From Cerioporus squamosus (taxonomy: Eukaryota; Basidiomycota; Agaricomycetes; Polyporales; Polyporaceae): DNA of 64,000 bases. The stretch's first letter is position 1. Every line of letters starts with the position of its first letter. The position numbers were made by a program, and so were the translations under genes. The DNA lies in assembly GCA_022592435.1 (NCBI GenBank), contig JABYQS010000119.1:1-64000 (forward strand). Direction: 5' to 3'. Below, piece after piece: positions 9,938 to 20,523 of this stretch. The notes under the pieces are model-generated. The model saw nothing but the letters and a program-made list of their open reading frames with translations, made no database searches and was not told the DNA's origin.

Positions 9938-11584
9938 ATGTCAATGCTCCATCTTCCGATCGAGGTCTTGCACCGAATCCTGGAATACGTTCCCGAACCG
10001 GAGGACAGAGATGTCTGGCTCAGCTCGATGGTGAATACCGCCATGCTCCTTCCTATATCCCAAACATGTCGCCGTCTCCGCGACATTACGATCTCGCACT
10101 CCGCTCTGTGGCAATCTCTGAAGATAGGCGACCGTGTCGAACCTAAAGCGCGTGGTCTCGTCCAGGACGCGCTCGCTCGCAGCCGTTCACGGTCCTTGAA
10201 CCTAGACCTGTCGCTGTCCTCGTGCGAGGAGAATGATGCGACTTGGACGCACACGAAATCACTCAGGCCAGAGGTCGCTGCGCGAGTCCGCGAGCTCCAA
10301 ATCTTCCTCACATCCAAGCGTGTTGACCATCCGTGGGATCCCGTGTTTGACCGCGCATACCCGCACCTAGACTCCTTCTCGTTCTACGACGTCACGGAAG
10401 ATACCGTTCTCACTCATTTCCCCCCATTTACCGAAAATTCGAGCTCACGTCTTCGTCGCCTCTACTTGCGCGTCGTTGTGGCCCTCCCGCAATGTGAGTT
10501 TCCAATGCTCACCCACCTTGCTCTCGAAGACGTCGCAGTTAAGCACGGCAGCATCATCGAGCTGCTAGGCCGCTGTCCCAATCTCGAGAGCCTCATCATT
10601 CGTAACATCTGGCAGAGATCTATACCGAATGCAGCAAGCCAGGCGCAGGATCTCTCGGGCTCCCTGCCCCGTCTCCGTCGTGTCCTGTTGCAGGATCTCC
10701 GAGATACCTTCCTCCCTTTCTACCTTCAAAAACTACCGAAGCACCCCCAGGGGTATTCCCTCCAGGTCGCAGGGGTCACCGCATTCAAGAGGTTCTGCGA
10801 CGCCAGAGCGATCCTCCACGGCCACTCCGTTGGACCCGTCAGGACAATCTACATCAGGTCGGAGCTTTCACAATGGAACCCCGCGGAAGCTGCCGAGTTC
10901 TATGCGCCGAGCGTGGCATTCCTCAGCGCGCAGAGCGTGGTCCGTGTCGGGACCTCGATTCGACTTGCAGCCCCGCTCAGCGCGGTGTTCGGTCCGGATC
11001 GGCTCAGGCACACGCTTCGGGACAAGGCCGCCTTGCAGTCCGTCAGCGAGGTGTGGGTCGTCAACTTCCGGACGGACTGGTGGGACGCCTGCGCAGAGCC
11101 CTTGCGTACCACCATCGCCGCCCTTCCGGCCCTCGAGATCATCTCCATCGTCATGGACCAGTCTCGGGGCTGCGGTGAGCCAGACCTTCGAATTCTACCT
11201 GACGGCCGCGACCCAGCTTTCGACTCTCCCCGCTTTAGGATTGCTCGTCTCGTGTACGGCTACGACCGCGACGTGGAGTATCGCAGGATTGTCGATAGCG
11301 GCCAGTACGGAGACTTGCTGAAGCCGCGCGAGACGAAGCAGCTCAGCTTATCGAGAGTCATAGAGCAGCTCAGGACAGGCGCGTTCGAGTACCTGGACCG
11401 CCTGGTCTTGTGTGCTGCGTCTCACCTCATGTTCGACGAAGCGGAAGTGGAGCAACTGCGGGGATACGTCCCGCAGCTGGATGTCGAGTACAGCGACGTA
11501 ACACCCGGCGTGCTACTTCCCGAGTACGCAAGAGAGCCGGAGGCATCTGGCCATCTCGAATACTGGAACGGGTGTTTTCATTGA
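9938..11584 (+). CDS. F-box / leucine-rich-repeat-like protein, copy A
   Basis: Single-exon frame of 548 codons. An F-box-like motif lies at residues ~3-60: LHLPIEVLHRILEYVPEPED, a variable insert, then PISQTCRRLRDITISHSALW. The rest has degenerate leucine-rich blocks (LRRLYLRVV, LTHLALEDV, CPNLESLIIRNI, LPRLRRVLL). In this fungal family the F-box binds Skp1 in an SCF ubiquitin ligase and the C-terminal part picks the substrate; neither partner can be named here. The ATG at 9938 is chosen because copy B starts at the matching place (42070); the frame stays open upstream to about 9764 without family similarity. The last ~190 codons are nearly identical to copy B while the first two thirds differ clearly. 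The CACTA-like element ends 170 bp upstream and may have displaced the original promoter. Confidence 0.8.
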   Translation: MSMLHLPIEVLHRILEYVPEPEDRDVWLSSMVNTAMLLPISQTCRRLRDITISHSALWQSLKIGDRVEPKARGLVQDALARSRSRSLNLDLSLSSCEENDATWTHTKSLRPEVAARVRELQIFLTSKRVDHPWDPVFDRAYPHLDSFSFYDVTEDTVLTHFPPFTENSSSRLRRLYLRVVVALPQCEFPMLTHLALEDVAVKHGSIIELLGRCPNLESLIIRNIWQRSIPNAASQAQDLSGSLPRLRRVLLQDLRDTFLPFYLQKLPKHPQGYSLQVAGVTAFKRFCDARAILHGHSVGPVRTIYIRSELSQWNPAEAAEFYAPSVAFLSAQSVVRVGTSIRLAAPLSAVFGPDRLRHTLRDKAALQSVSEVWVVNFRTDWWDACAEPLRTTIAALPALEIISIVMDQSRGCGEPDLRILPDGRDPAFDSPRFRIARLVYGYDRDVEYRRIVDSGQYGDLLKPRETKQLSLSRVIEQLRTGAFEYLDRLVLCAASHLMFDEAEVEQLRGYVPQLDVEYSDVTPGVLLPEYAREPEASGHLEYWNGCFH

Positions 11585-12833
11585 TTTTTGTGGTTCATTC
11601 CCCCATTCAACCTAACCCATTTCCAAGCCGCTGCACATGTCGTGAATAATGAACAAGAATGACCAGTTTCCCAGCCATGTTCTATTGTAACCAACACCGT
11701 ACCTCACCTTTGAATACTACATACACGGAAGTTGTTGAGTTCTCTCTAATAACGATCCCATACTCTTGGGTCTTCGGCGACTCCCATTGTCGTGATCAAT
11801 TACAGCGGGCACAATCAAGTATCGTGGGCGCGGCATACCGCTGAGGAGATGAGCCAGTGGGGGCCACATCGGGAACGCGACGTGCCTGTGGCCTGGTAAC
11901 GTCAGATACATGATGAACTCACTGCGGTAACGCTTTGGCCTTGGGACAAACTCTGACAAACTTTTCTCGCGCCGTGGCATCGCATGGTCTCGACTACTAG
12001 GTTCGGAGTTTGAAGAGTTACCTCTGGGGAATAACTCTGGGGAATAATTCTTCCTGTACAGCCGTGATCGGGTACAATGGGTTCTAGGAGCACTTACGCG
12101 AGGGAACCATTGCAGACCATTCAAGCCAATGTCTGCCCGTAATAAGTAGCCCGTAATCTGCACCGGATCATCTAGTGAGTCATGATTGGCCGCTATCTGC
12201 ATAGATAACATGCCAATGCGCACACTGCCGGTCTCATTTCGATGACGAAGCATTGGCCCCGCAACAACATTGGAAGCGGTCACGACAATCGGACTCGAGC
12301 GACGAGCGTCACTTCAAGTTCAACTTCGAACTTATTGAGGTTGGTGGCTGTGTCCTGTGCCACCAGCCGTAACCACTTCCTGAAAAGTTTCCTTGTCACT
12401 CTGCATACAATTCCACAACATCTAGTATCAAAGTCTTGTGGTTGATCTCAAGTTTTGACGCGTTCAAAGCGAGAAAAGGCTGAGCTACGGACTGCTACGG
12501 AGCCTTACGGAGCCTGAAAGACAGCGAAAGTGCTCCGGCGTCAATCAGAGGGCGCCAATGAGCCTCATGTTCCGTCCGGATATGGCATGCAGCCGCAATC
12601 CAACTTGAACCTGGACCATCACCACCGTCTCCGCCACTCGCCCTCGTACCCCCCTTTGTTCGCTTTGTTCGATCTGCTATTGTGCGCTCTGCTCATTGGT
12701 GACTCGAACCTCAATTGCGGTCACGCGTCCTGGTCTTCGCACTCCCAACCACCCTGTCCGCAAACCTATAAAGTCCGCGCATACTCCTGTAAGTTCGTCT
12801 CTGTCCACCATCCTCCCACCATCCTGGATTGAC
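11585..12833. other. Intergenic region between F-box A and kinase A
   Basis: About 1.25 kb, matched in copy B (43714-44928). A 188-codon minus-strand frame at 11717-12283 is interrupted in copy B and is not accepted as a gene. The right part from ~12530 is almost identical to B and holds the kinase promoter. Confidence 0.6.
12767..12773 (+). promoter_or_regulatory. Putative TATA box of kinase A
   Basis: TATAAAG lies 67 bp before the ATG at 12834. The same motif stands at exactly the same distance in copy B. A pyrimidine-rich leader follows. Confidence 0.5.
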
Positions 12834-15661
12834 ATGCCTCCTCCGTTGCTGACTGCGCAATCTGAACCCGCCGGTACTCCTCACTCCTTCCGGCACGCTG
12901 GTCGCGAAGCAGGCTCACTACACGCCGAACCCGGACGAACCAACCTTCAGCAGCGACGCCGAAAGGAGGCCGAAGACATGGCGCACAAGGGAGTAGGTGA
13001 ATCGCAGGACAATTTCTCCAAGCACTTCTTCCCCCCGCCACCGGGCGCAACCACCCCAGTTCACACGACCAATCCGTTTAAGAAGCTGAAGAACGCGGAC
13101 TCTTTGTCGGAGAGCGAGCTCAACAAGAGATTTGTAGGTCCATGGCTGCTTCAACCTGTATGTGTCGTCTGACGCGCATCTCATCAGGTCGAGATCGTCA
13201 ACCACCACGACCTCATCCCTGGTCTCAAGATGACTTTCTGCGGAAACAGGCCAGACCCTGCGATGATCGACGACGACCGGCAGAAACCGGACTCTGCGAT
13301 TTACCTCGCCGAAGACGCCCCCGCCGCCGACGACGGCGCTCCACACTGGGCGGACCAACTCATTCCGGTCGAATTTAAGACGGGCAAGGGCAGCGCCTTA
13401 CAAGACCCATTCGACGACGTCGCAGGCCGTGTGCAACCCGCCTCAGCCGACCTCCGCACGAAGAACCGGGGACAGATCATTTCGTACGCCGAGTTCCTCT
13501 TCGCAGTCCAACATCGCGTCGCCGTCTTCATGCTCCTGGTCATCGGGCGTCAGGCTCGTTTCATCCGCTGGGATCGCTCTGGGTCCATTGTAACCACTGC
13601 CTTCGACTACTATCTCAACTGGCGATTCTTCGTGGACGTCCTTTGGCGTATCGCCCACTGCTCCAAACCCGCTCTTGGCTTGGATCCCACCGCCCGCCTC
13701 CTCACCCCCGATGACCCCCTCTACGAGCTTATGTCTGAACTCGCCGTTGCGCGCGACGACGATGTCGACCACAGAGAGCGGATCCTCTCGCTGCACGAGA
13801 CTCCCAAGCAGCCGTTCGTCTTCTCCTACGTGCGTGAGGCATTCCGGCAGTCGCTCGAAAGCAACTGGCCGCGCTACTGCGTAGAGGTCCCCGATGGCAA
13901 GACACGGCGGAGATTCCTTATCTGCAAGCCTCGCTTCCGCGCCAAGGGTCTCGCCGGACGAGGAACACGGGGTTACGTCGCCGTCGACTGCGAAACCAAG
14001 CGCTTTGTCTGGCTCAAGGACGCTGGCGAGCTCACTACATCCTGGTCGACCGTGAGGGGGACATCCTCCAGCGGCTCAAGGACGCCAAAGTTACTCGTGT
14101 TCCTACCCTGGTCTGCCATGGCGACATCGACGATCAGGTGACACTCACGCCCCAGTGGTGGGAGGAGAAGAACCCGAACCCAACCCCGAACCCTTACCCC
14201 ACCCCGTTCCCCTCGCGCTTTGTGGCGCCGTCGCCTGAAGAAGCGTTGGCTGGGACCTCCTCGTCGGCTGCAAACAAGCGCAAGGCTCCAGACGATGAAC
14301 ACGACGCAGACGCCGTGCCACCTCCGGAGGGGCTTCCCGACAGTCGACTGCCTTTTCGTGAGGACTGCCCGTTACGCCGTCACAAGCACTATCGGCTCGT
14401 CGAGGAGGAAGTCGCTCTGCCGCTGAACGAGTTCCAGAACGGCAAACAGCTCATCCAAGTTGTCAGGGACTGCGTCCTAGGTGAGCCCAGTGGCCAGTTT
14501 TTCTACCGCTGTCGATGAATTGACACCCCCTTCATTGTATCAGCGCATCAACATGCTACGAAGGACGCCAAGCTGCTGCACCGTGACATCAGCTCCGGCA
14601 ACATCCTGATCTACCCCAAGCTTATGTGGGTCAAGGATCCGCAGAAGAAGCGCCTGCAGATCAAGTTCACCGGCTTGCTCGCTGACTGGGAGATGGCGAA
14701 GCCAACTGATCCCCAGCAACAAGGGCAGCGTCAACCCGAACGTACTGTGAGTAGTTCGTTCGCTCCCCTGACTGTAATGCTGAACCGTGTCTAGGGGACG
14801 TATCAGTACATGTCGGTCGCGCTCTTGTCGCACCTCAAGGCCAACGTCGAGGTGTGCGATGAGATCGAGTCGTTCTTCTATGTGGTGCTCTACCACGCGG
14901 TGCGGTATCTCAAGTCAAATTTCAATGACAATACGGTGGCGAACTACATCGACGAGTTCTTCGACCAGTATGGGTATGTCAACGACAAGTACACGTGCGG
15001 GAACGCGAAGCTCCTCACCATCGTGACCGGAAAGCTCGCCAACTCCACCACCAAGCTCGAATTTGCCGCCGCCGGCATGAACAGGGTTCTGAACAAGCTC
15101 CTCTCCTGGTTCCATGCTCACCATATCGTGACGGAGTACGATCGTGCCCCGAAAGACAGTTCGTCAAAGTCCACTGTTGCCCCTTCATCTCCCCTATCTC
15201 CCTCCCGCTGCCCTCCCACACCACCATCGCACCCCCTTACTCTCGCATCCCCATCTGGGGCCGCCCTCTTCACCGAGAACGAGATTGAGGCTGAGGGCGA
15301 CGAGGACGACAGCGAGTCTAACGTGGACATCACCGAGGACGAGGACGAATTGGCACCTACTGCCCCGGAGCGGCGGCGGGCCAGACTGGTTGTAACGCAC
15401 GCTGCGATGCTTAAGCTCCTCAAGGAGTCACTCGAGTGGGGGGCGGAAACCTGGGCACATAGCGAGACCCTCGGCGACAGGGTCCCTGCGACATGGCGGC
15501 CGGACAGGAAGACCGCCGTCACCACTCGGACAAGCAACAAGAGGCAGCGGCTCGACGATGCTGTCCAGTCCGAGCCGCCCGACCTACCGCAGCTGCCTCC
15601 TCGGTTCCCGAAGACCCCGACTCGCCCCAGCCGTCGAGGCAACCCGTGGCATGCTAAGTAG
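12834..15661 (+). pseudogene. FunK1-type fungal protein kinase, copy A, with frameshift
   Basis: Predicted exons are 12834-13133, 13188-14480, 14544-14746 and 14795-15661. The N-terminal half (VEIVNHHDLIPGLKMTFCG, YAEFLFAVQHRVAVFMLLVIGRQARFIRWDRSG) is typical of FunK1 proteins. The kinase core follows: HYRLVEEEVALPLNEF, the catalytic-loop sequence LLHRDISSGNILI, LADWEMAK in the DFG position, and GTYQYMS. The C-terminal tail is acidic and serine/proline-rich and ends in basic residues (NKRQR, RRGNPWHAK). Against copy B one C is missing near 14021-14025 (GACGCTGGCG against GACGCCTGGCG), which shifts the frame within exon 2 and would remove the catalytic half. Exon 2 is 1293 nt, one base short of the length its splice phases require. 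It could be a true pseudogene or a sequencing error; splice signals and downstream exons are intact. Confidence 0.8.
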
Positions 15662-16722
15662 TGAAGTTGTCGGTATCGTGGACATACGTCTACTCGTAAC
15701 TTATTATGTATCTTTGTATCTGATCTGTATTCTAGGTTCGCGTTGCTGCGTTGTATCTCGAGCTCGCCTTTTCTCGTTCTGATCGCTGACTGATACGGCG
15801 TCCAACTTCAATTTTGACGTGCCCCACACGTTTGTGTCTTGCCTGACTCCGACCTTGAATCGAATCAACCAGTCCGCCTTGCGTCGTCGTCGGATGACCT
15901 TGCTCACTTGCGCGGATACTTCGCCACTGTGTCGCTGGAGACTATACGAGAGCCCTAACGTATGCCGCTGCCCTCGGTGCTGCGTAGACTATGACGATGG
16001 ACCTGGGGGCAGCCGTCCCTGGACTGATATATTATGTTGAGGACCTTCACGTCCGACGATTGATACGCGGAATTTTGTCACAGTAATACAGCTGAGAAGT
16101 CAAGTGCATCGCATAATTGCACCGAACACCTCCACCGCAAGACAGCAAACGGCTTGACGATTACAAAAGAGACCCCTGCAGGCCAGGCCACCTCTCCCAC
16201 CTTCTCCTCGCTGAGTCCGCCCTCAGGTCTCCGCACCGGCATCCCAGGCTGTGGCTGCTCGTGCCGTACCTTCTTGGTATACTTTCCCAGCCTGTTGTAA
16301 CAGTCGCCGCCGTCTGACTCGACTGTGGGGCCTATTCCCGACCGCCAACTTAAACCTTCAGCATATTGTTGGATTCGACTTTCTCCATGAGCACGGTGCC
16401 GCTGGGTTTCGCGCATGTAGTCGCTGAATCCATGAGCGAGACGAAGGGTGCTGACCGGTGTAGAGGCTTCTGGAAGAGTCGCAGGAGAACAAGTGCACGG
16501 TTCCAAAGCAGGGAAGCAGGCAACCGCAGACGATTTCTTCGATCACCATGACCAGCACGAATGCTACGAGCCCCCGATTCACAAGGAACGCGCCGGTGCC
16601 CGGTATGCCTGTAGATACAAGGAAAAAAAAACAGATAACCCAGAGTGATGCAATCCATATGAACACCACCAACGACAGCAGGACACTACAAGCAGGACCC
16701 CCACGAGCCCTGATAGCCGTTG
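15662..16722. other. Region between kinase A and the copper-fist remnant
   Basis: Almost identical to 47800-48883 in copy B. Minus-strand frames here encode hydrophobic stretches (GAFLVNRGLVAFVLVM), but the frame is disrupted differently in the two copies and has no clear ATG, so no gene is called. Confidence 0.5.
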
Positions 16723-16848
16723 TTATCCACTGCAACAGCCGCTGCCCACCCTCACCGTACCAGTACTCCGCTCCAACTCCAGCACGGCCTGAGACGGGTG
16801 CTCCGGCTCTGGCTCCTCCGCATGACTGGCAGACCCACACCCAGTGCA
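16723..16848 (-). pseudogene. 3' remnant of a copper-fist gene
   Basis: The minus strand encodes the last 42 codons of the copper-fist protein found complete at 48884-50469: SASHAEEPEPEHPSQAVLEL, then a few variable residues, then VGSGCCSG and stop, with two codons fewer than the full gene. The match ends abruptly at 16848 and unrelated sequence follows, so no 5' part exists here. The fragment came along with the duplicated segment and shows that copy A is the derived copy. Confidence 0.8.
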
Positions 16849-19205
16849 CACAACTACTTAGTATTCAAACTCTGATCAACTCACTGGCAACGTCCGGATT
16901 AACGAACACTCGGAGTGGCAAGACGCATCTATCGGTTTCGTGTCCAACTCATAGCCTGAGGTCGACCTCGGAGGCCTCTGACGGAACCACCACCGCCCAA
17001 CCCCCATGCATGTTGGAGTGCATCCGGGGAAGATAACGTTCAACCCTCGTACGCCGGTGCGCCGTGGCATTGTCACAAGGCAATGGTGAGTTTCCGTCTG
17101 CGTCTTGGTCGGTCTGACATCCGTTGACAACGCAGGGCACGTACCTACGGTCCCCGGACTTGGGACAATGACACTAACGAGGTCCGGTGTTCGATGCCAG
17201 TGCGCGCTGGCAGGAGTGGCTCCATCACCAACACACCCGCGGCGTGTCCGAGAGCTCGACGGAACGAGCTCATCCTACAGCGCCATCTCACCACCCAAGC
17301 ACCCACAACACCCGCACACGCTCCGCAACCCTATGCTCTCGGAGTACATACTAGTGATGCGACCACGCGGATCCCGCGCACCATGGAACCCACGCATCCC
17401 ACGCACGCCAAGTTGGCCAACCGCCCGCAAGCACTTGAGCAGAGGACCCGCGGAAGCGGAAGGTTCCACCGGAGTTCGCGCGCTCCGAGACTCCCTCCCC
17501 AGCTGCAGCTTTGCAAAGTTGAAACCTCCGACGCCGCAGGTGCTGTGCACATACCATGATCCATCCGCGTCCGTCCTCCGATCTCGGTACTCATCTCTCA
17601 TGCATGGCCACTGATAGTAATACCTGACCGCGCTGATACTTTGATCAAACTCGCTGCCATCTCTGCGGCCGGTGATTCAGATACACGCTGCACGGCCTCC
17701 ACCCGTGCAAGGTTCGTTCGCGGGTACAGACCGGGTGGCCGCGAGCGAATATGGCAAGCTGGCCACAGCCCGTCGCCCGAGCCTGAGCGGACGCTGCGCC
17801 ACGAAGCTCCGAGACGAATACACATGCTAGTATCAGTCCTCAGAGATCAAGAAGAGGGATCAAGCCATCATGCATCGTGCATTGATCCTCCCTGGACGTC
17901 TGGACCCTGGACCCTGGTCGCAACTCAGCGCAGGATCCAGATTCAAGTCGAGATCCGTCTCCCGACTCCCGAGCATCGCGATGCGCACATCAAGGACACG
18001 CTAAATCGTGCATACGCGTCTCGCGTGAAGTCGCGTACAGTCGTCATTGACACTGATGCCGCGCCTTAGTGGTCTCGTACCCAGACTATATGTACGTACG
18101 GGATGAGGTCGCACCCCACCACCGCACCGTACATAGTCTGGGTACGAGACCACGCCTTAGACTGGCGACGCGTACTCGAACCTCGGGATACACTATCCTC
18201 GCGGTGCATGGCCAGGCACCTCCCGACCAGTCGCAACTTGCAGACGGAACCCCCTCGCGGCCGCGGCCTGCCAACAACGCACCTACGTATGTGAACATAG
18301 CACCAGCGCAAAAAGCGCAGCAATAACATAACCTGAGACGTGCCATACGCATGTGCGCATATCATCTCCCCGCGGATCACTTGCGAACCTAGAGTTCAGT
18401 CTGTCGTAACCAGCGCAATGAACGTTGAACCTGGGGGGCTGGACATCAACGCTGCACGACCGACCTTGAGACTTCATCGGACCCACCCACGCACCTGTGT
18501 AGCCGCCCGTCTACATCCCGACGATCGGGTTAAGTACACCCCACCTGTCCTCGAGTGCTATTGAGTTCACGCAGTGTTCACGCGCACACCAGCGAACTTC
18601 GGCATAACGGAACGCTCTATCGCATATGGGAGCTAATACTACACGTACTGTACGACAGCCATTAACCGGCAGACATAACATAAAACAGCAACAACAGACA
18701 TCTACACTAAGTAGCAATCCGAAGGTCGGAAGGTGCGAGTAAAGCGGGTAGGGAGGGGGCAGGAGTCAGGAGCGGGTCGGGCGAGGTGAGAGGCGTCGAG
18801 CCTGGCAGATTATAGCTAGCGAGTCCGAGGCATCGAGCGGGGCAGCGGGAAAGGGACGAGGGAGATCGGGCATGGGGGATCGGGAGGAAGGGAAGGAGAC
18901 GGAGAACGGAAGAGAATGATTGACAAGGTATAAACAGCGCGGTAAGGGTAACAACGAGACAGGTATATCGACAGTAGAACACAGAGAGCGCAGCGCAACA
19001 TCGGGGCGGTGCATGTACGGGCCAGGGCAGGAGGAATAATGATAATCGTACACAGCATATGAGAACAGCACAGAGAGACAGACAAAGACTGTCGCAGACG
19101 GCCAGACAGACTGGATCCAAGTCCGAGGATGAGAGTGGGAATGAGGATGGAGACAAGGGAGAACCAATGCACAACGCAACGCAACCACTGATCGACTCGA
19201 TCGAA
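16849..19205. other. Gene-free stretch beside copy A
   Basis: About 2.4 kb of GC-rich sequence with overlapping low-quality frames and no supported gene. The right part (18710-19205) is pyrimidine-rich on the minus strand and is probably the 3' untranslated region of the FYVE gene. A strong inverted repeat lies at 18069-18153. Confidence 0.5.
18069..18153. repeat. Inverted repeat (hairpin) with ~26-nt arms
   Basis: The left arm 18069-18096 (GTGGTCTCGTACCCAGAC onward) pairs with the right arm 18128-18153 except for a two-base TA bulge in the left arm. The spacer is 31 nt. No coding frame covers it. Confidence 0.75.
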
Positions 19206-20523
19206 TCAGAAGGTGGACAGCGTAAAGGGCCCGGCGGGCGAGCGTGGCTCGATCTCGCGGGGCGCACGAAGCTGGAAGTCTGTCAAGGAGAACGCCACCG
19301 ATGTCAGCAATCATGAGCGTTTGACAGGCGTTTCGCGACACTGACCTCCGTGCTTGATGACCGGATTCGCGCGGCGGAGCCGGCGCTCCTCCTCCTCGCG
19401 CTCGAGCTCGAGCTCGTACTCCGCCTTGCGGCCAGGAATGCGTCGGGCGACGTACTGCGGAACGGGCTTGGGCTCCCACCTGCCACCACCGGTCGCCTTG
19501 CAGATGCTGCTGGCGCGCTTGAGCGGGTAGCTGTCAAGCTCTCCGAGCGAGAGCTCCGAGTCCATGATGTGGATGCTGCCGCTGGGCACCGGCGTAGACG
19601 ACCGGAGGGGCGAGGCGGGGATGCGAGGAGAGGTGTGGGTGCGACGGAGCACCGGGCGCGGGGTGATGGAGTTGAGAGGGGAGCCATCCGGGGGCGTGGA
19701 CACCGACGAGGAGACGGAGGAAGAGCCGGATGCTGTAGAGCTATCGGTGCTGCGAACAAGCTGTATAGGGTTCGAGCGGGAGATCACAGGCGACCGCGGA
19801 GACTTGCTGCCGTGAATCTGGTCGTGGCAGTCGTCGCAGACGCGAGCGTCGAGGACGGGAGAGGTGGGAGAGTTGTAGATGTCGATCGGGACATTACGCG
19901 GGGGGTTGAGGAAGGAGAGGTTGGAGGTGTCGAGCAGACGGGTGGTCTTGCTCGAGCAGTCGGCGCAGAAGACGCCGCCGCATTTGCGGCAGTGCTAGAG
20001 ACGGACGAGATACGATGAGCACGGAACTAGCGTGATTGAGTTCGATGAACTCACATGTCTGCGCTCCCAGATGGAGAATGCCTTACGGCAAAGGAAGGTG
20101 TCGCAGTGCGCGGCCTGAGAGTCGGGCTGTGCAGGGAAGTCGAACATGTTAGTCACGTGAGGATGGGTTGGCAGGTCGAGATGTGAACAAAGATGGGTGG
20201 CGAGGATGCTGAGAACGTACCTTCCAGAGGCGCTTCGGGAGAAGGACCGCGAGGTGTTCGTTCCGTCGCGGGCGGGGGATGGAGGAGGACGCGTCCGGGG
20301 ACGAGGAGGGCTCTGAATGGCAGGAGCGCGCGTCGAAGGACGAGCTGAGGGAAGACGCGGCGAGGGAGGTTGTGGCATCTGTGGTGTCGAGGGTTAAGAC
20401 GCGCCTCAAGGCGGCGACGGGAGACATACCCTCGGACATGACGCTGGCCGCATCGTCCTGAGGAGGGGCGCGGTGGCTGGGGAGGGTGCTGAGGCGGGAG
20501 GCCAGGGCGGACGCGAGAGACAT
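19206..20523 (-). CDS. FYVE-type zinc-finger protein (4 exons)
   Basis: Exons run 20523-20221, 20126-20055, 19994-19346 and 19279-19206, giving 365 residues with exact phases. The finger is rebuilt across three exons: LPKRLWK, then PDSQAAHCDTFLCRKAFSIW with ERRH, then HCRKCGGVFCADCSS, with a final pair in ARVCDDCHDQ. This carries the FYVE hallmarks WxxD, RRHHCRxCG and four zinc-binding pairs. FYVE domains bind phosphatidylinositol 3-phosphate on endosomes and vacuoles. The N-terminus (~90 residues) and the region after the finger are serine/threonine/proline-rich and look disordered; near the C-terminus is a charged helix (EYELELEREEEERRLRR). No RING, PH or kinase domain is visible, so it may be a membrane adaptor (inference). 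The last exon adds a short tail ending TLSTF. Confidence 0.85.

Larger units (their letters stand above)
9821..16848 (+). repeat. Segmental duplication, copy A
   Basis: Collinear with 41735-49015 (copy B), in the same orientation. Similarity starts around ACTGCGGTTG and stops after CACCCAGTGCA, where A and B diverge abruptly. It contains an F-box gene, a FunK1-type kinase gene and the last 42 codons of a copper-fist gene. Identity is uneven: very high in the F-box 3' third, the kinase promoter with exon 1 and most of exon 2, and 15770-16650; lower in the F-box 5' part and kinase exons 3-4. Confidence 0.9.

Noticed and set aside
11717..12283. 188-codon minus-strand frame beside F-box A
   Set aside because: The matching part of copy B carries indels that break it, and it has no recognisable domain.
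16366..17036. Short + strand frames right of kinase A
   Set aside because: They lie opposite the copper-fist remnant and hydrophobic frame, are not conserved as frames between copies, and show no domain.
18707..19267. 186-codon minus-strand frame after the FYVE gene
   Set aside because: It overlaps the last FYVE exon and is pyrimidine-rich on its strand; it is better explained as 3' untranslated sequence.
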